From NCBI RefSeq assembly GCF_000010345.1, contig NC_009663.1:186001-250000 (forward strand): 64,000 nt of DNA. Direction: 5' to 3'. The stretch comes from Sulfurovum sp. NBC37-1. GTDB taxonomy: Bacteria; Campylobacterota; Campylobacteria; Campylobacterales; Sulfurovaceae. The position numbers and the translations under genes were made by a program. This document shows, one piece after another, positions 18,612 through 28,078 of this stretch (position 1 is its first letter; every line of letters starts with the position of its first letter). Under the pieces are notes generated by a model. The model worked only from the letters and a program-made list of their open reading frames with translations, ran no database searches and was not told where the DNA came from.

Positions 18612-19844
18612 ATGGCAGAAAAATTTGATTTAAATGACAGAGAAGTCTGGGACGGTAACTATGCTGCTTCCCAGGCACTGAGACAGGCACAGATTGATGT
18701 TGTTGCGGCGTATCCTATTACGCCTTCAACCCCTATTGTTGAAAATTATGGAGCCTATGTAGCGAACGGATATGTTGACGGTGAATATGTAATGGTCGAG
18801 TCTGAACATGCAGCTATGTCCGGATGTGTAGGTGCTTCTGCAGCAGGCGGACGTGTCGCTACGGCTACTTCTTCTCAGGGATTCGCCCTTATGGTCGAGG
18901 TACTATACCAGGCATCCGGCATGAGACTCCCTATCGTACTAAACGTGGTAAACAGAGCATTGGCTTCGCCGTTGAATGTACGTGGTGACCATGGCGACAT
19001 GTATCTTGGTAGAGATTCCGGTTGGATCCAGATAGATGCATTCAATGCACAGGAAGCTTATGACTTGGTATTATGTGCATTTAAGATTGGTGAGGACCAC
19101 TCGGTAAGACTGCCGGTCATGGTACATCAGGACGGATTCATCACTTCGCATACGGCTCAGAATATCTATCCGTTGACAGATGAGGCGGCATATAACTTCA
19201 TCGGTGATTTTCAGCCGGTTGATGATCTTCTTGATTTCTCCAGACCTGTGACGTACGGTGCACAGACGGAAGAAGACTGGCACTTTGAGCATAAAGCGAA
19301 GCAGCATAAAGCGCTGATGGATTCACGCCCGGTTATCGATGAGGTTTTTGCCGAATTTGAGAAACTCAGCGGAAGAAAATACAACAGGGTTGAAACCTAT
19401 ATGATGGAAGATGCCGATGTTGTTATCGTGGGACTAGGTAGTACGGTTGAGACGGCAATTGTGGCAGCGGAAGAGTTGAGAGAAGAAGGTGTCAAAGCGG
19501 GTGTAGTTGGGATCAGAGTATTCAGACCGTTCCCGTTCGATCAGGTAAGAGAAGCACTTAAAGGTGCCAAGGCGATCGCCGTTCTGGACAGGTCAAGCCC
19601 AGGCGGTGCGATGGGGGCCTTCTTCAACGAAGTGTCCGCAGCACTCTATTCAACAGATACGAGACCGCTTGTAACGAACTATATCTACGGTCTTGGCGGA
19701 CGTGATTTTTCCATCGATGAAGCAAAAAGAATATTTAAAGAGCAGCAGGCAAATGCAGATGCTGGACATATTACAACAGATATCCAACAGTTCTCAGGAC
19801 TTAGAGGTCCACACCTTGGATACTTCCAAACACAAAGAGGTTAA
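18612..19844 (+). CDS. porA: Pyruvate:ferredoxin oxidoreductase, alpha subunit
   Basis: 410 aa. N-terminal pyrimidine-binding domain with YPITPSTPIVENY, the catalytic-site ESEHAAMSGCVGASAAGGR and TATSSQGFALM. The C-terminal transketolase-like domain has VVGIRVFRPFPFDQV and AVLDRSSPGGAMG. Pairs with porB to form the TPP active site. Confidence 0.94.
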   Translation: MAEKFDLNDREVWDGNYAASQALRQAQIDVVAAYPITPSTPIVENYGAYVANGYVDGEYVMVESEHAAMSGCVGASAAGGRVATATSSQGFALMVEVLYQASGMRLPIVLNVVNRALASPLNVRGDHGDMYLGRDSGWIQIDAFNAQEAYDLVLCAFKIGEDHSVRLPVMVHQDGFITSHTAQNIYPLTDEAAYNFIGDFQPVDDLLDFSRPVTYGAQTEEDWHFEHKAKQHKALMDSRPVIDEVFAEFEKLSGRKYNRVETYMMEDADVVIVGLGSTVETAIVAAEELREEGVKAGVVGIRVFRPFPFDQVREALKGAKAIAVLDRSSPGGAMGAFFNEVSAALYSTDTRPLVTNYIYGLGGRDFSIDEAKRIFKEQQANADAGHITTDIQQFSGLRGPHLGYFQTQRG

Positions 19845-19846
19845 TC

Positions 19847-20800
19847 ATGGCTATTACATCAATTAAGAACTTAAAAGAATTTTCGACAAATAATGACAGA
19901 TTTGAGGGTGCACATACCCTGTGTCCGGGATGTGCCCACTCTATGATCGTCAGAGAACTTATGAATTGTACAGATGACAACCTTGTCATCTCTTCCAATA
20001 CAGGATGCCTGGAAGTATCTACAGCGGTTTATCCGTTCACTTCATGGGATACCTCGTGGATACACATCGGGTTTGAGAATGCTGCAACCGCGGTAACCGG
20101 TGCGGAAGCAATGTATAAAGCAAGAAAGAAAAAAGGTACGCTCAAGGACAATGACGCTCCGGTAAAGTTTGTCGCTTTTGGTGGTGACGGTTCTACATAC
20201 GATATCGGTTTCCAGTGGCTTTCAGGTGCGGTAGAAAGAGGTCATGACTTTACGTACATCTGTCTTGACAATGAGAACTATGCCAACACGGGTGGTCAAA
20301 GATCGTCAGCAACACCTATTGGTGCTACAACATCTACAGCACAGGCAGGAACACATTCTTACGGTAAGAAAGAGAAGAAAAAAGATCTTGTCGCTATTAT
20401 GGCTGCACATGGTGCGCCATATGTTGCACAATTGGCTCCGAACAAGTGGAAGTCTATGGCAAAAGGTTTCCAGAAAGCACTTGAAACAGAAGGGCCTTGT
20501 TTCATCAACACGGTCTCTCCATGTACAACAGAATGGAAATTCGATCCAAAAGATACGATTCTCCTGACTGACCTGGCAACAGATACATTGATGTTCCCGC
20601 TCTATGAAATTATTGACGGCCATGAACTTAACATTCTTTATAGACCTAAAAATGTACTGAAAGTAGAAGATTACCTTGGGGCTCAGGGACGTTACAAACA
20701 TCTCTTCAAGCCTGAGAACAAACATGTGATCGAGAAAATACAGAAAGATATTGATGAGTATTGGACAATGCTACAGCGCCGCGAAGAAGCGCGCATATAA
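19847..20800 (+). CDS. porB: Pyruvate:ferredoxin oxidoreductase, beta subunit (TPP-binding)
   Basis: 317 aa. Cluster cysteines in LCPGCAHS and NTGCLEV, TPP motif GGDGSTYDIGFQWLSGA ... NENYANTGGQRS, and SATPIGA. Start 2 bases after porA. Followed immediately by a 114-bp structured repeat. Confidence 0.94.
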   Translation: MAITSIKNLKEFSTNNDRFEGAHTLCPGCAHSMIVRELMNCTDDNLVISSNTGCLEVSTAVYPFTSWDTSWIHIGFENAATAVTGAEAMYKARKKKGTLKDNDAPVKFVAFGGDGSTYDIGFQWLSGAVERGHDFTYICLDNENYANTGGQRSSATPIGATTSTAQAGTHSYGKKEKKKDLVAIMAAHGAPYVAQLAPNKWKSMAKGFQKALETEGPCFINTVSPCTTEWKFDPKDTILLTDLATDTLMFPLYEIIDGHELNILYRPKNVLKVEDYLGAQGRYKHLFKPENKHVIEKIQKDIDEYWTMLQRREEARI

Positions 20801-20806
20801 TCTTTC

Positions 20807-20920
20807 GTGTTACTTCACTGAATCTTTGATCGAATGGCTTCGTTCCATTCGGTCACATACTTGATGTATGCTCTCTCATTCCACTCACGCCATTCGATCA
20901 AATCTACAGCAAATTAACAC
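20807..20920 (+). repeat. Structured repeat, copy 1 of a two-copy ~113-bp family
   Basis: Ends are imperfect inverted repeats (GTGTTACTTCACTG and, inverted, GTGTTAATTTGCTG). Inside, TTTGATCGAATGGC pairs with GCCATTCGATCAAA; the enclosed segment has further small hairpins (GAATGG/CCATTC, CATAC/GTATG). It aligns along its whole length with 28992-29103 and, like that copy, lies directly after an operon and before a heptamer array. Could be a small mobile element or a processed 3' end. Confidence 0.65.
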
Positions 20921-21003
20921 AAAATCTTACATACGAGAAAAAGTAATCTTTAGATCCTTTGGATATGCCACTTTTTTAAAAAATCAACCATTTTTCAATC
21001 AAC

Positions 21004-21031
21004 TCTTCACTCTTCACTCTTCACTCTTCAC
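21004..21031 (+). repeat. Heptanucleotide tandem array (TCTTCAC)4 in the luxS promoter
   Basis: Four perfect copies of TCTTCAC end 9 bases before the TATAAT at 21041. The array covers the region where RNA polymerase would touch upstream of the -10 box, so copy-number change would alter promoter spacing. Confidence 0.8.
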
Positions 21032-21040
21032 TTTTTCCGT

Positions 21041-21046
21041 TATAAT
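21041..21046 (+). promoter_or_regulatory. Predicted -10 element of luxS
   Basis: TATAAT 26 bases before the luxS ATG, with AAGGAAAA as ribosome site. Region upstream is the heptamer array. Confidence 0.6.
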
Positions 21047-21071
21047 TTGAAAAATTATACAAGGAAAACCC

Positions 21072-21581
21072 ATGCCACTATTAGACAGTTTTACAGTAGA
21101 CCACACTAGAATGATCGCTCCCGCAGTGAGAGTTGCGAAAAGAATGAAGACCCCATGCGGAGATGACATTACCGTTTTTGACCTGCGTTTCTGCAAACCA
21201 AATGAAGAGAGAATGCCTTCCAAAGGGATACATACGCTTGAACACCTTTTTGCCGGTTTCATGAGAGAGCATCTCAACTCCAAAAAAGTGGAGATCATCG
21301 ATATCTCACCTATGGGGTGCAGAACAGGGTTCTATATGTCTCTTCTGGGTACGCCGAAACCTAAAAGAGTTGCCAAAGCCTGGGCAGCATCGATGAAAGA
21401 TGTCTTGAATGTGAAGTCGCAGAAGGATATCCCTGAACTCAATGTCTATCAGTGCGGTTCCTACAAGATGCATTCTCTTAAAGAGGCTAAGGAGATCGCA
21501 CAAAACGTGTTAGACAGAGGTATTGGTATTATGAATAACAAGAAGTTGAAACTCAGCAAAAAACTTTTAAAAGGATTGTAA
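21072..21581 (+). CDS. luxS: S-ribosylhomocysteine lyase, autoinducer-2 synthase
   Basis: 169 aa, full length. Zinc ligands in [10 protein letters not shown] and in [10 protein letters not shown] (Cys), plus the N-terminal DHT segment. Converts S-ribosylhomocysteine to homocysteine and the AI-2 precursor, in methyl-cycle recycling. The second gene starts one base after the stop, so the two are probably co-translated. Confidence 0.96.
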   Translation: MPLLDSFTVDHTRMIAPAVRVAKRMKTPCGDDITVFDLRFCKPNEERMPSKGIHTLEHLFAGFMREHLNSKKVEIIDISPMGCRTGFYMSLLGTPKPKRVAKAWAASMKDVLNVKSQKDIPELNVYQCGSYKMHSLKEAKEIAQNVLDRGIGIMNNKKLKLSKKLLKGL

Positions 21582-21582
21582 G

Positions 21583-21888
21583 ATGCGCATCTGGATCCCC
21601 GTGGACAGTGACAATGGCAAAGCATCGAAGATCATGCCACAGCTTGAAGCTACCAAGTGGGCTTTGGTAGATTTTGATGAAGGGAAGGTCAAGAGTCTTG
21701 AGTTTTACAACGCTATTGATGAGCTTGGAGGGGAGTGGGTTGATTTTATTATTCTTTCCAACAAGTTCGAGAACTATATCGATTATATGAATGAAGGGAT
21801 GATGGTCTTGGTCGTGCGGGAAGAAGAGAGCATTGAAGATATTATTGAAGCATTCAAATTCAAAGAATTGGATGAGATCGGATTGTAA
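21583..21888 (+). CDS. Hypothetical protein, possibly NifX/NifB-like fold
   Basis: 101 aa. Starts MRIWIPVDSDNGKASKI, which resembles the opening of dinitrogenase-cofactor-binding (NifX-like) proteins (MKIAIPVD...); the rest, including FDEGKVKSLEFYNA, fits only loosely. No cysteines for metal binding. Start follows luxS by 1 base; the next gene begins inside its 3' end. Function unknown. Confidence 0.6.
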   Translation: MRIWIPVDSDNGKASKIMPQLEATKWALVDFDEGKVKSLEFYNAIDELGGEWVDFIILSNKFENYIDYMNEGMMVLVVREEESIEDIIEAFKFKELDEIGL

Positions 21889-22657
21889 CTTGTATAATGA
21901 AACATTACGTCCTCAAAAAGAGATCGTTCTCTGCGAAGACGGTACAAACACCCTTTACTCCAAAGAGTTTGATGAACCGTATCATTCTACCAAAGACGGT
22001 GCTTTGCATGAATCTTTGGAAAAACATGTAAAACCGGCCCTTAATCTGAGTAAAGACAAAGAAGAACTGACGATTCTGGATATCTGTTTCGGATTGGGAT
22101 ACAACACCTTTGCCACATTGCACTACATCAAAAAAAACTGCTTGAATACCAAGGTGCATATCCTCTCCCCGGAATTCGATACTGCGCTTGTGCATTCTCT
22201 CCACTCTTTTGGATACCCTCCTGAATTTGATGATCTCAAAACCATCATCCGGGTGCTAAGTGAAGATCTCTACTATGAAGATGAACAGTTTAAAATAGAG
22301 ATACTCCCCGGAGATGCAAGAGAGAGTATTCCCAAAATCAATGAGAAGATAGACATCATTTATCAGGATGCATTTTCCCCTGCGCATAATCCACTGCTCT
22401 GGACCTACGAACATTTTCGTGATATCAGAGCCGTCTCAAAGGATGATGCGATACTCACTACCTACTCAACCGCAGCGGCTGTCCGTCTGGGACTGTACGA
22501 AAATGGATTTTATATCTTTGTACACCGTGCGGAAATGATGCGGTTCTCTACGGTAGCAAGTCTGAAAATGCTAGATGGGTTGGAATACATAGACATGGAG
22601 TTGAAGAAGGAGCGGAATCCCACAGCCCGAAGCATGAAAGGCTGTGATTACGTGTAG
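21872..22657 (+). CDS. MnmC-like SAM-dependent tRNA methyltransferase (DUF752 type)
   Basis: 261 aa from ATG 21872; a TTG at 21890 is an equally possible start, and the longer frame from 21833 overlaps the upstream gene too far. Motifs: LYSKEFDEPYHSTKDGALHES, SAM-binding ILDICFGLGYNTF, YQDAFSPAHNPLLWTYEHF and TYSTAAAVRLGLYENGF, all typical of the methyltransferase half of MnmC that finishes mnm5s2U34 in tRNA. It lacks the FAD half, as in other single-domain forms. Its TAG stop is made by the GTAG of a REP hairpin. mnmG, of the same modification pathway, lies 0.8 kb on. Confidence 0.78.
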   Translation: MRSDCNLYNETLRPQKEIVLCEDGTNTLYSKEFDEPYHSTKDGALHESLEKHVKPALNLSKDKEELTILDICFGLGYNTFATLHYIKKNCLNTKVHILSPEFDTALVHSLHSFGYPPEFDDLKTIIRVLSEDLYYEDEQFKIEILPGDARESIPKINEKIDIIYQDAFSPAHNPLLWTYEHFRDIRAVSKDDAILTTYSTAAAVRLGLYENGFYIFVHRAEMMRFSTVASLKMLDGLEYIDMELKKERNPTARSMKGCDYV

Positions 22658-22682
22658 GTCTGGGTAGGGACACCCGACCTAC
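22654..22682 (+). repeat. GTAG-type REP hairpin forming the stop of the MnmC-like gene
   Basis: GTAGGTC-(T)-GGGT, loop AGGGAC, ACCC-GACCTAC. Starts with GTAG, the tetranucleotide of GTAG-class REPs, whose TAG is the in-frame stop at 22655-22657. Confidence 0.65.
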
Positions 22683-22692
22683 GTGTAGCAAT

Positions 22693-23310
22693 CTAAAAAG
22701 ACATCTGTATCTTGTCAACATCATCCCAGCTCATAGATTTTTTGGATGACCTGTGGGCAAGGATATGGTCGATATATCTGGCAAAGACATCAGTCTCGAT
22801 ATTGACCTTGGTCCCCACTTTATAGCTTCTTATCAAAGTATTTTCCAGTGTATGCGGAATGATGGTGATACGAAAACCGTCATCATAAACATCATTGACA
22901 GTCAGGGAAATACCATCAATGGTGATCGAACCTTTGGGAATGATATGTGCGATATATTTGGGATTCACTTTGATGATGAAATCTGTTCCGTTCTCCCGTT
23001 TGGTGATCTGTGTCACTTCACCTATGCAATCCACATGTCCCTGTACGATGTGACCTTCGAAACGGTCATTCATCTGCATGGCAGGCTCTATGTGGACTTT
23101 GCCCTGAAACTTTTCTGCCGGCACGATCGAACGGGTTTCATCTGCAACTTCCAGGTCAAAACCGTCACTATTGACCTTGATGACGGTCAGGCAGACACCG
23201 TTGACGGCAATGGAGTCACCCACTTTGGCTTTATGCTTTGACTGAATGGTAAGAACATTGTTCTTGTAGCTTTTGACAGTGGCGATCTCGCGGATAAGTC
23301 CTGTAAACAT
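22693..23310 (-). CDS. ribE: Riboflavin synthase, alpha subunit
   Basis: 205 aa. Two homologous lumazine-binding halves: MFTGLIREIATV ... SIAVNGVCLTVI and FEGHIVQGHVDCIGEV ... SITIDGISLTVNDV. Joins two 6,7-dimethyl-8-ribityllumazine molecules to make riboflavin. GAGGTC lies close before the ATG; transcribed divergently from mnmG. Confidence 0.93.
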   Translation of the reverse strand: MFTGLIREIATVKSYKNNVLTIQSKHKAKVGDSIAVNGVCLTVIKVNSDGFDLEVADETRSIVPAEKFQGKVHIEPAMQMNDRFEGHIVQGHVDCIGEVTQITKRENGTDFIIKVNPKYIAHIIPKGSITIDGISLTVNDVYDDGFRITIIPHTLENTLIRSYKVGTKVNIETDVFARYIDHILAHRSSKKSMSWDDVDKIQMSF

Positions 23311-23330
23311 TTGACCTCAATTAATTTAGA

Positions 23331-23336
23331 TATAAT
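23331..23336 (+). promoter_or_regulatory. Predicted -10 element of mnmG
   Basis: TATAAT in the ribE-mnmG divergent region, upstream of the REP hairpin, which would then lie in the 5' leader. Confidence 0.45.
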
Positions 23337-23361
23337 TCGCTAATTATAGCGAAAATAGTTT

Positions 23362-23389
23362 GTAGCGTGGGCATTCCTGCCCACGCTAC
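23362..23389 (+). repeat. GTAG-type REP hairpin in the mnmG leader
   Basis: GTAGCGTGGGC, loop ATTCCT, GCCCACGCTAC: 11-bp perfect arms. Lies between the predicted promoter and the mnmG start, so it would fold in the leader RNA. Confidence 0.65.
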
Positions 23390-23423
23390 GAGTGTGGATT
23401 GTAGAAAAACAGTAGGATATTTT

Positions 23424-25295
23424 ATGAATTACGATGTTATAGTTATCGGCGGCGGTCATGCAGGCATAGAGGCCTCATTGGCTTCTGCACGTATGGGTGT
23501 GAAAACACTGCTCATCACTATTTTGGCGGAACAAATAGGTGCCTCTTCATGTAACCCAGCCATCGGTGGGCTTGCCAAAGGGCACCTGGTTAGAGAGGTC
23601 GATGCACTTGGCGGTGAGATGGGGCTTTGTACCGATGCTACCGGGATACAGTTCCGTACCCTCAATGCTTCAAAAGGACCTGCGGTCAGAGGGTCACGTG
23701 CCCAGATCGATATGGATGAATACCGTATCTATATGCGCAATGTGGTACTCAATACGGAGAACCTCGATGTCAAGCAGGAGATAGCTGACGGGCTGATCGT
23801 GGAAGAGGGTGAAGTCAAGGGGGTGACGACACAGCTTGGCAACAGATATACGGCTTCCAAAGTGATCATCACGGCTGGAACATTCCTTAACGGGCTTATC
23901 CATATCGGAGATAAAAAGCAGACAGCAGGAAGACAGGGAGAGTTCGCTTCTGTGGAATTGGCAGAGTATCTTAAAGGGCTTGGACTGAATATCGGGCGGC
24001 TTAAGACAGGTACCTGTGCAAGGATCGATGCCAAATCGGTCGATACTTCCGTGATGGAAGTACAGCCGGGCGATACACCACCACCGCCATTTTCCTTCAG
24101 GACGGATAAAAGTACCTTCAACCCCAAACAGCTTCCCTGTTATGTCGCCTATACCAATGAAAGAACGCATGAGATCATCGAAAGCAACTTTTACAGAGCA
24201 CCGATGTTCTCAGGGCAGATCGAAGGAGTAGGACCGCGTTACTGTCCGAGTATCGAAGACAAGATCAACCGTTTCAGGGACCGACCGAGACACCAGATCT
24301 TCGTCGAGCCACAGACGATCGATGAGACGGAGTACTATATCAACGGTATGAGTACTTCCCTGCCCATCGATGTGCAGTTGGAAATGGTCCGATCGGTCGA
24401 AGGGATGAAAAATGCCAAGATTGTGCGTTACGGTTATGCCATAGAGTATGACTATGTGGACCCTACAGAATTGAAACATACCCTTGAGACCAAGAAGATC
24501 AAAGGGCTCTATACGGCAGGACAGATCAACGGAACGACCGGCTATGAAGAGGCTGCTGCACAGGGGCTGATGGCCGGGATCAATGCTGCTTTGAGCATAC
24601 AGGGAAAGGAAGCGCTGATCCTCAGACGGGATGAAGCCTATATCGGTGTACTCATCGATGACCTGGTCACCAAAGGGACCAAAGAGCCTTACCGTATGTT
24701 CACCAGTCGTGCGGAGTACAGACTGCTGCTGCGTGAGGACAATGCGGATATGAGACTCTCCAAATACGGAAAAGAGTTGGGACTGCTCGATGATGCGTAT
24801 ATCGCCAAATTCGAAGAGAAGCAGAAAAATATTGAAGAAGCCTTGAATTATTTGCAAGAGAATTACGTAACACCGACCAAAGAGTTCCTCGCCAAACTTG
24901 AAGCGATCGGTGCGGTGAAGATCAATGACCGGACCTGCTGGATCGATGTGATCGGGCGTGGTGATTTTAACAGAGACAAACTGGTTTCCCTTTTGCCGGA
25001 ATTCGACAAATATGATGATGAGGTGATGGGGCAAATTCTGGTAGAAGCCAAATACAGCCGTTATATCGAGAAACAGCAGATGCAGATCGATCAGATGAAA
25101 GATATGCTCAAGATCAAGATACCTGAGGATTTTACCTATAAAAATGTTTCGGGACTGAGCAACGAGATTGTGGAAAAACTTGAAAAAGCCAATCCGACGA
25201 CACTCTTCGCAGCTTCCGAGATATCCGGTGTGACACCGGCAGCGCTGGAAATTATACATGTTTATATCAAAATGTCACAAAAAGGAAAGATCTAA
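23424..25295 (+). CDS. mnmG: tRNA uridine-5-carboxymethylaminomethyl modification enzyme MnmG
   Basis: 623 aa from ATG 23424 ([19 protein letters not shown]), which has AGTAGGATA upstream; a GTG start at 23367 would translate the REP hairpin. FAD motif GGGHAGIEA, conserved [42 protein letters not shown] and [17 protein letters not shown]. Works with MnmE at U34 of tRNA. Its last base is shared with the next start. Confidence 0.95.
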   Translation: MNYDVIVIGGGHAGIEASLASARMGVKTLLITILAEQIGASSCNPAIGGLAKGHLVREVDALGGEMGLCTDATGIQFRTLNASKGPAVRGSRAQIDMDEYRIYMRNVVLNTENLDVKQEIADGLIVEEGEVKGVTTQLGNRYTASKVIITAGTFLNGLIHIGDKKQTAGRQGEFASVELAEYLKGLGLNIGRLKTGTCARIDAKSVDTSVMEVQPGDTPPPPFSFRTDKSTFNPKQLPCYVAYTNERTHEIIESNFYRAPMFSGQIEGVGPRYCPSIEDKINRFRDRPRHQIFVEPQTIDETEYYINGMSTSLPIDVQLEMVRSVEGMKNAKIVRYGYAIEYDYVDPTELKHTLETKKIKGLYTAGQINGTTGYEEAAAQGLMAGINAALSIQGKEALILRRDEAYIGVLIDDLVTKGTKEPYRMFTSRAEYRLLLREDNADMRLSKYGKELGLLDDAYIAKFEEKQKNIEEALNYLQENYVTPTKEFLAKLEAIGAVKINDRTCWIDVIGRGDFNRDKLVSLLPEFDKYDDEVMGQILVEAKYSRYIEKQQMQIDQMKDMLKIKIPEDFTYKNVSGLSNEIVEKLEKANPTTLFAASEISGVTPAALEIIHVYIKMSQKGKI

Positions 25296-26152
25296 TGTTA
25301 TATTACTATGCACACACAGGACACAAAATAGGCCTGGACAGACTAAGAAGAGCTGCGGCTGTCATCAAGCGACTTGCCAAAGAGGGAATCGAGTGCAGAC
25401 TGCTGCTGAATGATTTCAGGGCAGGGCTTGCCGCCAGAGACCTGGGGATCGGTGAATATGTCACGATAGAGACGATCCAGGACATCGATGCAGTTGCCGT
25501 TACCGGGGATTCGGTGATCATCGATTCGAATGAGGACGACCATGGCAGACTGGTAAAATACTGTTCCGACTTCAAACATGTCTGGCGTTTCGAACATGAT
25601 GAGAAGGACAGGTCGATCCATGGAGAAACCCTTTTCAGGGTTGACTGTAAAGATGATGAGTGTCTGAGTGCGGTCATTGTGGATGATACCTATTTTGAGC
25701 CAGAAGACAAAGAAGACCGTATACTCTTCTTCCTGCAGGACATGGATCATGATAAGACTATTCTGAACAATGCATCTTTTTTTCAGGCTTTTGAGATGGA
25801 GTTACTGCTGGGTAACTACTTTTTTGTCAAGTATGAAGATGAGCTGGCAAAGCTTTTTTCCACACTGCATGAACCCGATGAATATACCGACCTGATAAAA
25901 AGCAGCAGTACTGTGGTGACCGCTTCGGCACAGACAGCACTTGAGGCAAAAGCTGCCAAAGCCAAAGTGGTATATATCGATCTGGGGAAGGAAGCACTTT
26001 ATCCTGTAGAGCTTTTGAAAAGGTATGGTATTGGTATAGTCGAGGGGTTTGATTTAGATAGAGTAAAAGAAGCTTTGGGGAATGATATGAGAGCAGCCGA
26101 ACAGAATATAGAACGATTTACCATCAGTAAAATAACTCAAATCTATAAGTAA
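25295..26152 (+). CDS. Hypothetical protein, possibly GT-B/PseG-like
   Basis: 285 aa. The opening YYYAHTGHKIGLDRLRRAA and the later SSSTVVTASAQTALEAKAAKAK resemble the two Rossmann domains of PseG/MurG-like GT-B proteins, where a bird's-eye pattern is a sugar-nucleotide site, but no diagnostic motif is clear. No signal or membrane segment. TAATG overlap with mnmG implies coupling. Function unknown; my fold guess is weak. Confidence 0.55.
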   Translation: MLYYYAHTGHKIGLDRLRRAAAVIKRLAKEGIECRLLLNDFRAGLAARDLGIGEYVTIETIQDIDAVAVTGDSVIIDSNEDDHGRLVKYCSDFKHVWRFEHDEKDRSIHGETLFRVDCKDDECLSAVIVDDTYFEPEDKEDRILFFLQDMDHDKTILNNASFFQAFEMELLLGNYFFVKYEDELAKLFSTLHEPDEYTDLIKSSSTVVTASAQTALEAKAAKAKVVYIDLGKEALYPVELLKRYGIGIVEGFDLDRVKEALGNDMRAAEQNIERFTISKITQIYK

Positions 26153-26225
26153 AATTGATCAATTTATTAAAAAGTATGGCAAATATAGTTATTTCATATA
26201 ATTATAAGAAGCCTTTATAATGTAG

Positions 26226-26239
26226 TTGATACAAATCAA
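26226..26239 (+). promoter_or_regulatory. FNR-type box of the petABC promoter
   Basis: TTGAT-ACAA-ATCAA, a perfect match to the FNR consensus TTGATNNNNATCAA. It starts 36 bases before the start of the -10 hexamer, putting its centre about 41.5 bases upstream of the expected transcription start (class II activator position). Confidence 0.7.
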
Positions 26240-26261
26240 TCCTATTTAAGTACAAATCTCC

Positions 26262-26267
26262 TATAAT
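26262..26267 (+). promoter_or_regulatory. -10 element of petABC
   Basis: TATAAT, 33 bases before petA; AAGGAAGGA is the ribosome site. Confidence 0.65.
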
Positions 26268-26300
26268 AAATAGCTAAAAATATAGAAGGAAGGAATTAGT

Positions 26301-26837
26301 ATGGCTAAAAATACAAAAGGTCGTAGAGACTTTATGGGTATGGCTTTGGGTGGTTTTACTGCCTTGGGCGGTATTGGCGCACTGTATGCGATGAAACGTA
26401 CTTGGGATCCATTGCCAAGCGTTAAAGCAGCAGGGTTTACAACAATAGACCTAAAAGATGCACAAGACAATGTACTTGTGACAGAAAAATGGAGAGGGAA
26501 ACCGATCTTTGTTCTGAAACAGTCTAAAGAGATGATGGCTAAAGCAACCGATGTGGATAAAAAAAGACTTATAGCGATCAATGGTGCACACTATATGGTC
26601 TGCGTTGGATTATGTACTCACCTGGGTTGTATTCCTGGATATAATCCGGAAGATAAAAGTTTTTTATGTGCCTGTCATGGTGGTACGTATGATGACACAG
26701 GTATGGTAACAAAAGCACCGCCGCCAAGAGGGTTGGATATTCCTCCATTTAGAATAGACGGTACAAAGCTTGTTCTTGGTGAAACTGGCCCGGAATATGA
26801 AAAAATGTTGGCTGATGGCACAACATTACCGGTATAA
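26301..26837 (+). CDS. petA: Rieske iron-sulfur protein of the bc1 complex
   Basis: 178 aa. Twin-arginine-like start KGRRDFMGMALGGFTALGG (an RR pair before a hydrophobic helix), then the two Rieske motifs CTHLGCIPG and CACHGGTYDDTG, with PPPRGL after them. Transfers electrons from quinol to the c-type haem subunit. First gene of petABC, with FNR box upstream. Confidence 0.94.
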   Translation: MAKNTKGRRDFMGMALGGFTALGGIGALYAMKRTWDPLPSVKAAGFTTIDLKDAQDNVLVTEKWRGKPIFVLKQSKEMMAKATDVDKKRLIAINGAHYMVCVGLCTHLGCIPGYNPEDKSFLCACHGGTYDDTGMVTKAPPPRGLDIPPFRIDGTKLVLGETGPEYEKMLADGTTLPV

Positions 26838-26847
26838 GGAGGGATAA

Positions 26848-28068
26848 ATGGCACATTTTGATGAAAATGCAAAACCGTTCAGCCATAAATGGATGAACGA
26901 AAGACTTGCTGTAGATACACTTAAGCGTGTACTCTCAACTGAATATTGGATTCCAAAGAACATCAACTTCCTTTGGGCAATGGGTATGGTACTCGCTGCT
27001 ACATTTGGAATACTTCTGATCTCTGGTATCTTCCTGTTGATGTATTATCAGCCAAATGTTAATTTGGCTTTTGATTCTGTAAACTATACAATCATGTCCG
27101 AAGTAGGGTATGGATGGTTATGGAGACATATCCACGGTGTGGGTGCGTCGATCGTATTCCTGATCATCTATATTCACATGTTCACAGGTATCTACTATGG
27201 CTCATACAAGAGAGGTAGAGAGCTTATCTGGCTATCAGGTATGCTGCTTTTCGTACTCTTCTCGGCAGAGGCTTTCTCCGGATATATGCTTCCATGGGGA
27301 CAGATGTCTTACTGGGCAGGTATGGTTATTACCAACCTCTTCTCAGGTGGTGGACTGCACGCAGACTTCCTTGTTGAGTGGATCAGAGGAGACTATGTTC
27401 CAGGACAGGCGTTCCTGAACAGATTCTTCATGCTTCATGTACTTCTTGTACCGTTGGCAATTATCGGTGTGATCGTACTTCACTTTGGTACACTCAGAAT
27501 CCCACACGTTAATAACCAGGACGGTGAGGAATTTGACTTTGAAGAGGCTGCCGAGCAGTATAAAGCAGGTAATGTGAAAGAATCCAAAGTGATTCCTTTC
27601 AACCCTGTATTCTTGAGTAAAGATGTCTTTGTGATGGGTATTTACTTCATCCTCTTCTTCTATTTGGTATTCTACCATTTCGAATTTGCGATGGACCCGG
27701 TAAACTTTGATCCGGCAAACGGACTGAAGACACCGACACATATTTACCCTGAATGGTATTTCCTCTGGTCGTATGAGATCCTGAGACCATTCTCAACTAA
27801 CATTGGTCTGATCGCGTTTGCCATAGCACAGGTGATTTTCTTTACGCTTCCGTTCCTGGACAGAAGCCCGAATGTTGCTCCTGCTAGCAGAAGAGGATTG
27901 TTCAAGTACTGGTTCTGGGCACTGCTGATTGACATGATCGTATTGACATTCATGGGTAAATTGCCACCGCAAGGTATCTGGAGTACGGTTGGTTTGGTCG
28001 CAGCATTGACCTTTATGGCATTGTGGATCGCATTACCGATCATTACAGCCAAAGAAAAAAAACTATAA
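26848..28068 (+). CDS. petB: Cytochrome b of the bc1 complex
   Basis: 406 aa, full-length (not split) cytochrome b. Haem-b histidines lie in WRHIHGVGASIVFLIIYIHMFTG (split here: WRHIHGVGAS, IYIHMF) and in FMLHVLLVPL ... VLHFG. Quinol-site motif PEWYFLWSYEILR replaces the common PEWY. Ten bases after petA. Confidence 0.95.
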   Translation: MAHFDENAKPFSHKWMNERLAVDTLKRVLSTEYWIPKNINFLWAMGMVLAATFGILLISGIFLLMYYQPNVNLAFDSVNYTIMSEVGYGWLWRHIHGVGASIVFLIIYIHMFTGIYYGSYKRGRELIWLSGMLLFVLFSAEAFSGYMLPWGQMSYWAGMVITNLFSGGGLHADFLVEWIRGDYVPGQAFLNRFFMLHVLLVPLAIIGVIVLHFGTLRIPHVNNQDGEEFDFEEAAEQYKAGNVKESKVIPFNPVFLSKDVFVMGIYFILFFYLVFYHFEFAMDPVNFDPANGLKTPTHIYPEWYFLWSYEILRPFSTNIGLIAFAIAQVIFFTLPFLDRSPNVAPASRRGLFKYWFWALLIDMIVLTFMGKLPPQGIWSTVGLVAALTFMALWIALPIITAKEKKL

Positions 28069-28078
28069 GGAGTAGAGA

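Noticed and set aside
17572-20800. 2-oxoglutarate:ferredoxin oxidoreductase (OorDABC)
   Set aside because: Gene order is gamma-delta-alpha-beta and the delta subunit has the Por-type extension, which fits pyruvate oxidoreductase better.
23367-23423. Upstream start of mnmG
   Set aside because: It would begin inside a REP hairpin; family alignment starts at [11 protein letters not shown] with a ribosome site.
24210-25259. 349-codon open frame antisense to mnmG
   Set aside because: Lies wholly inside mnmG, has no ribosome site or recognisable family, and its low-complexity hydrophobic translation fits a codon-bias shadow.
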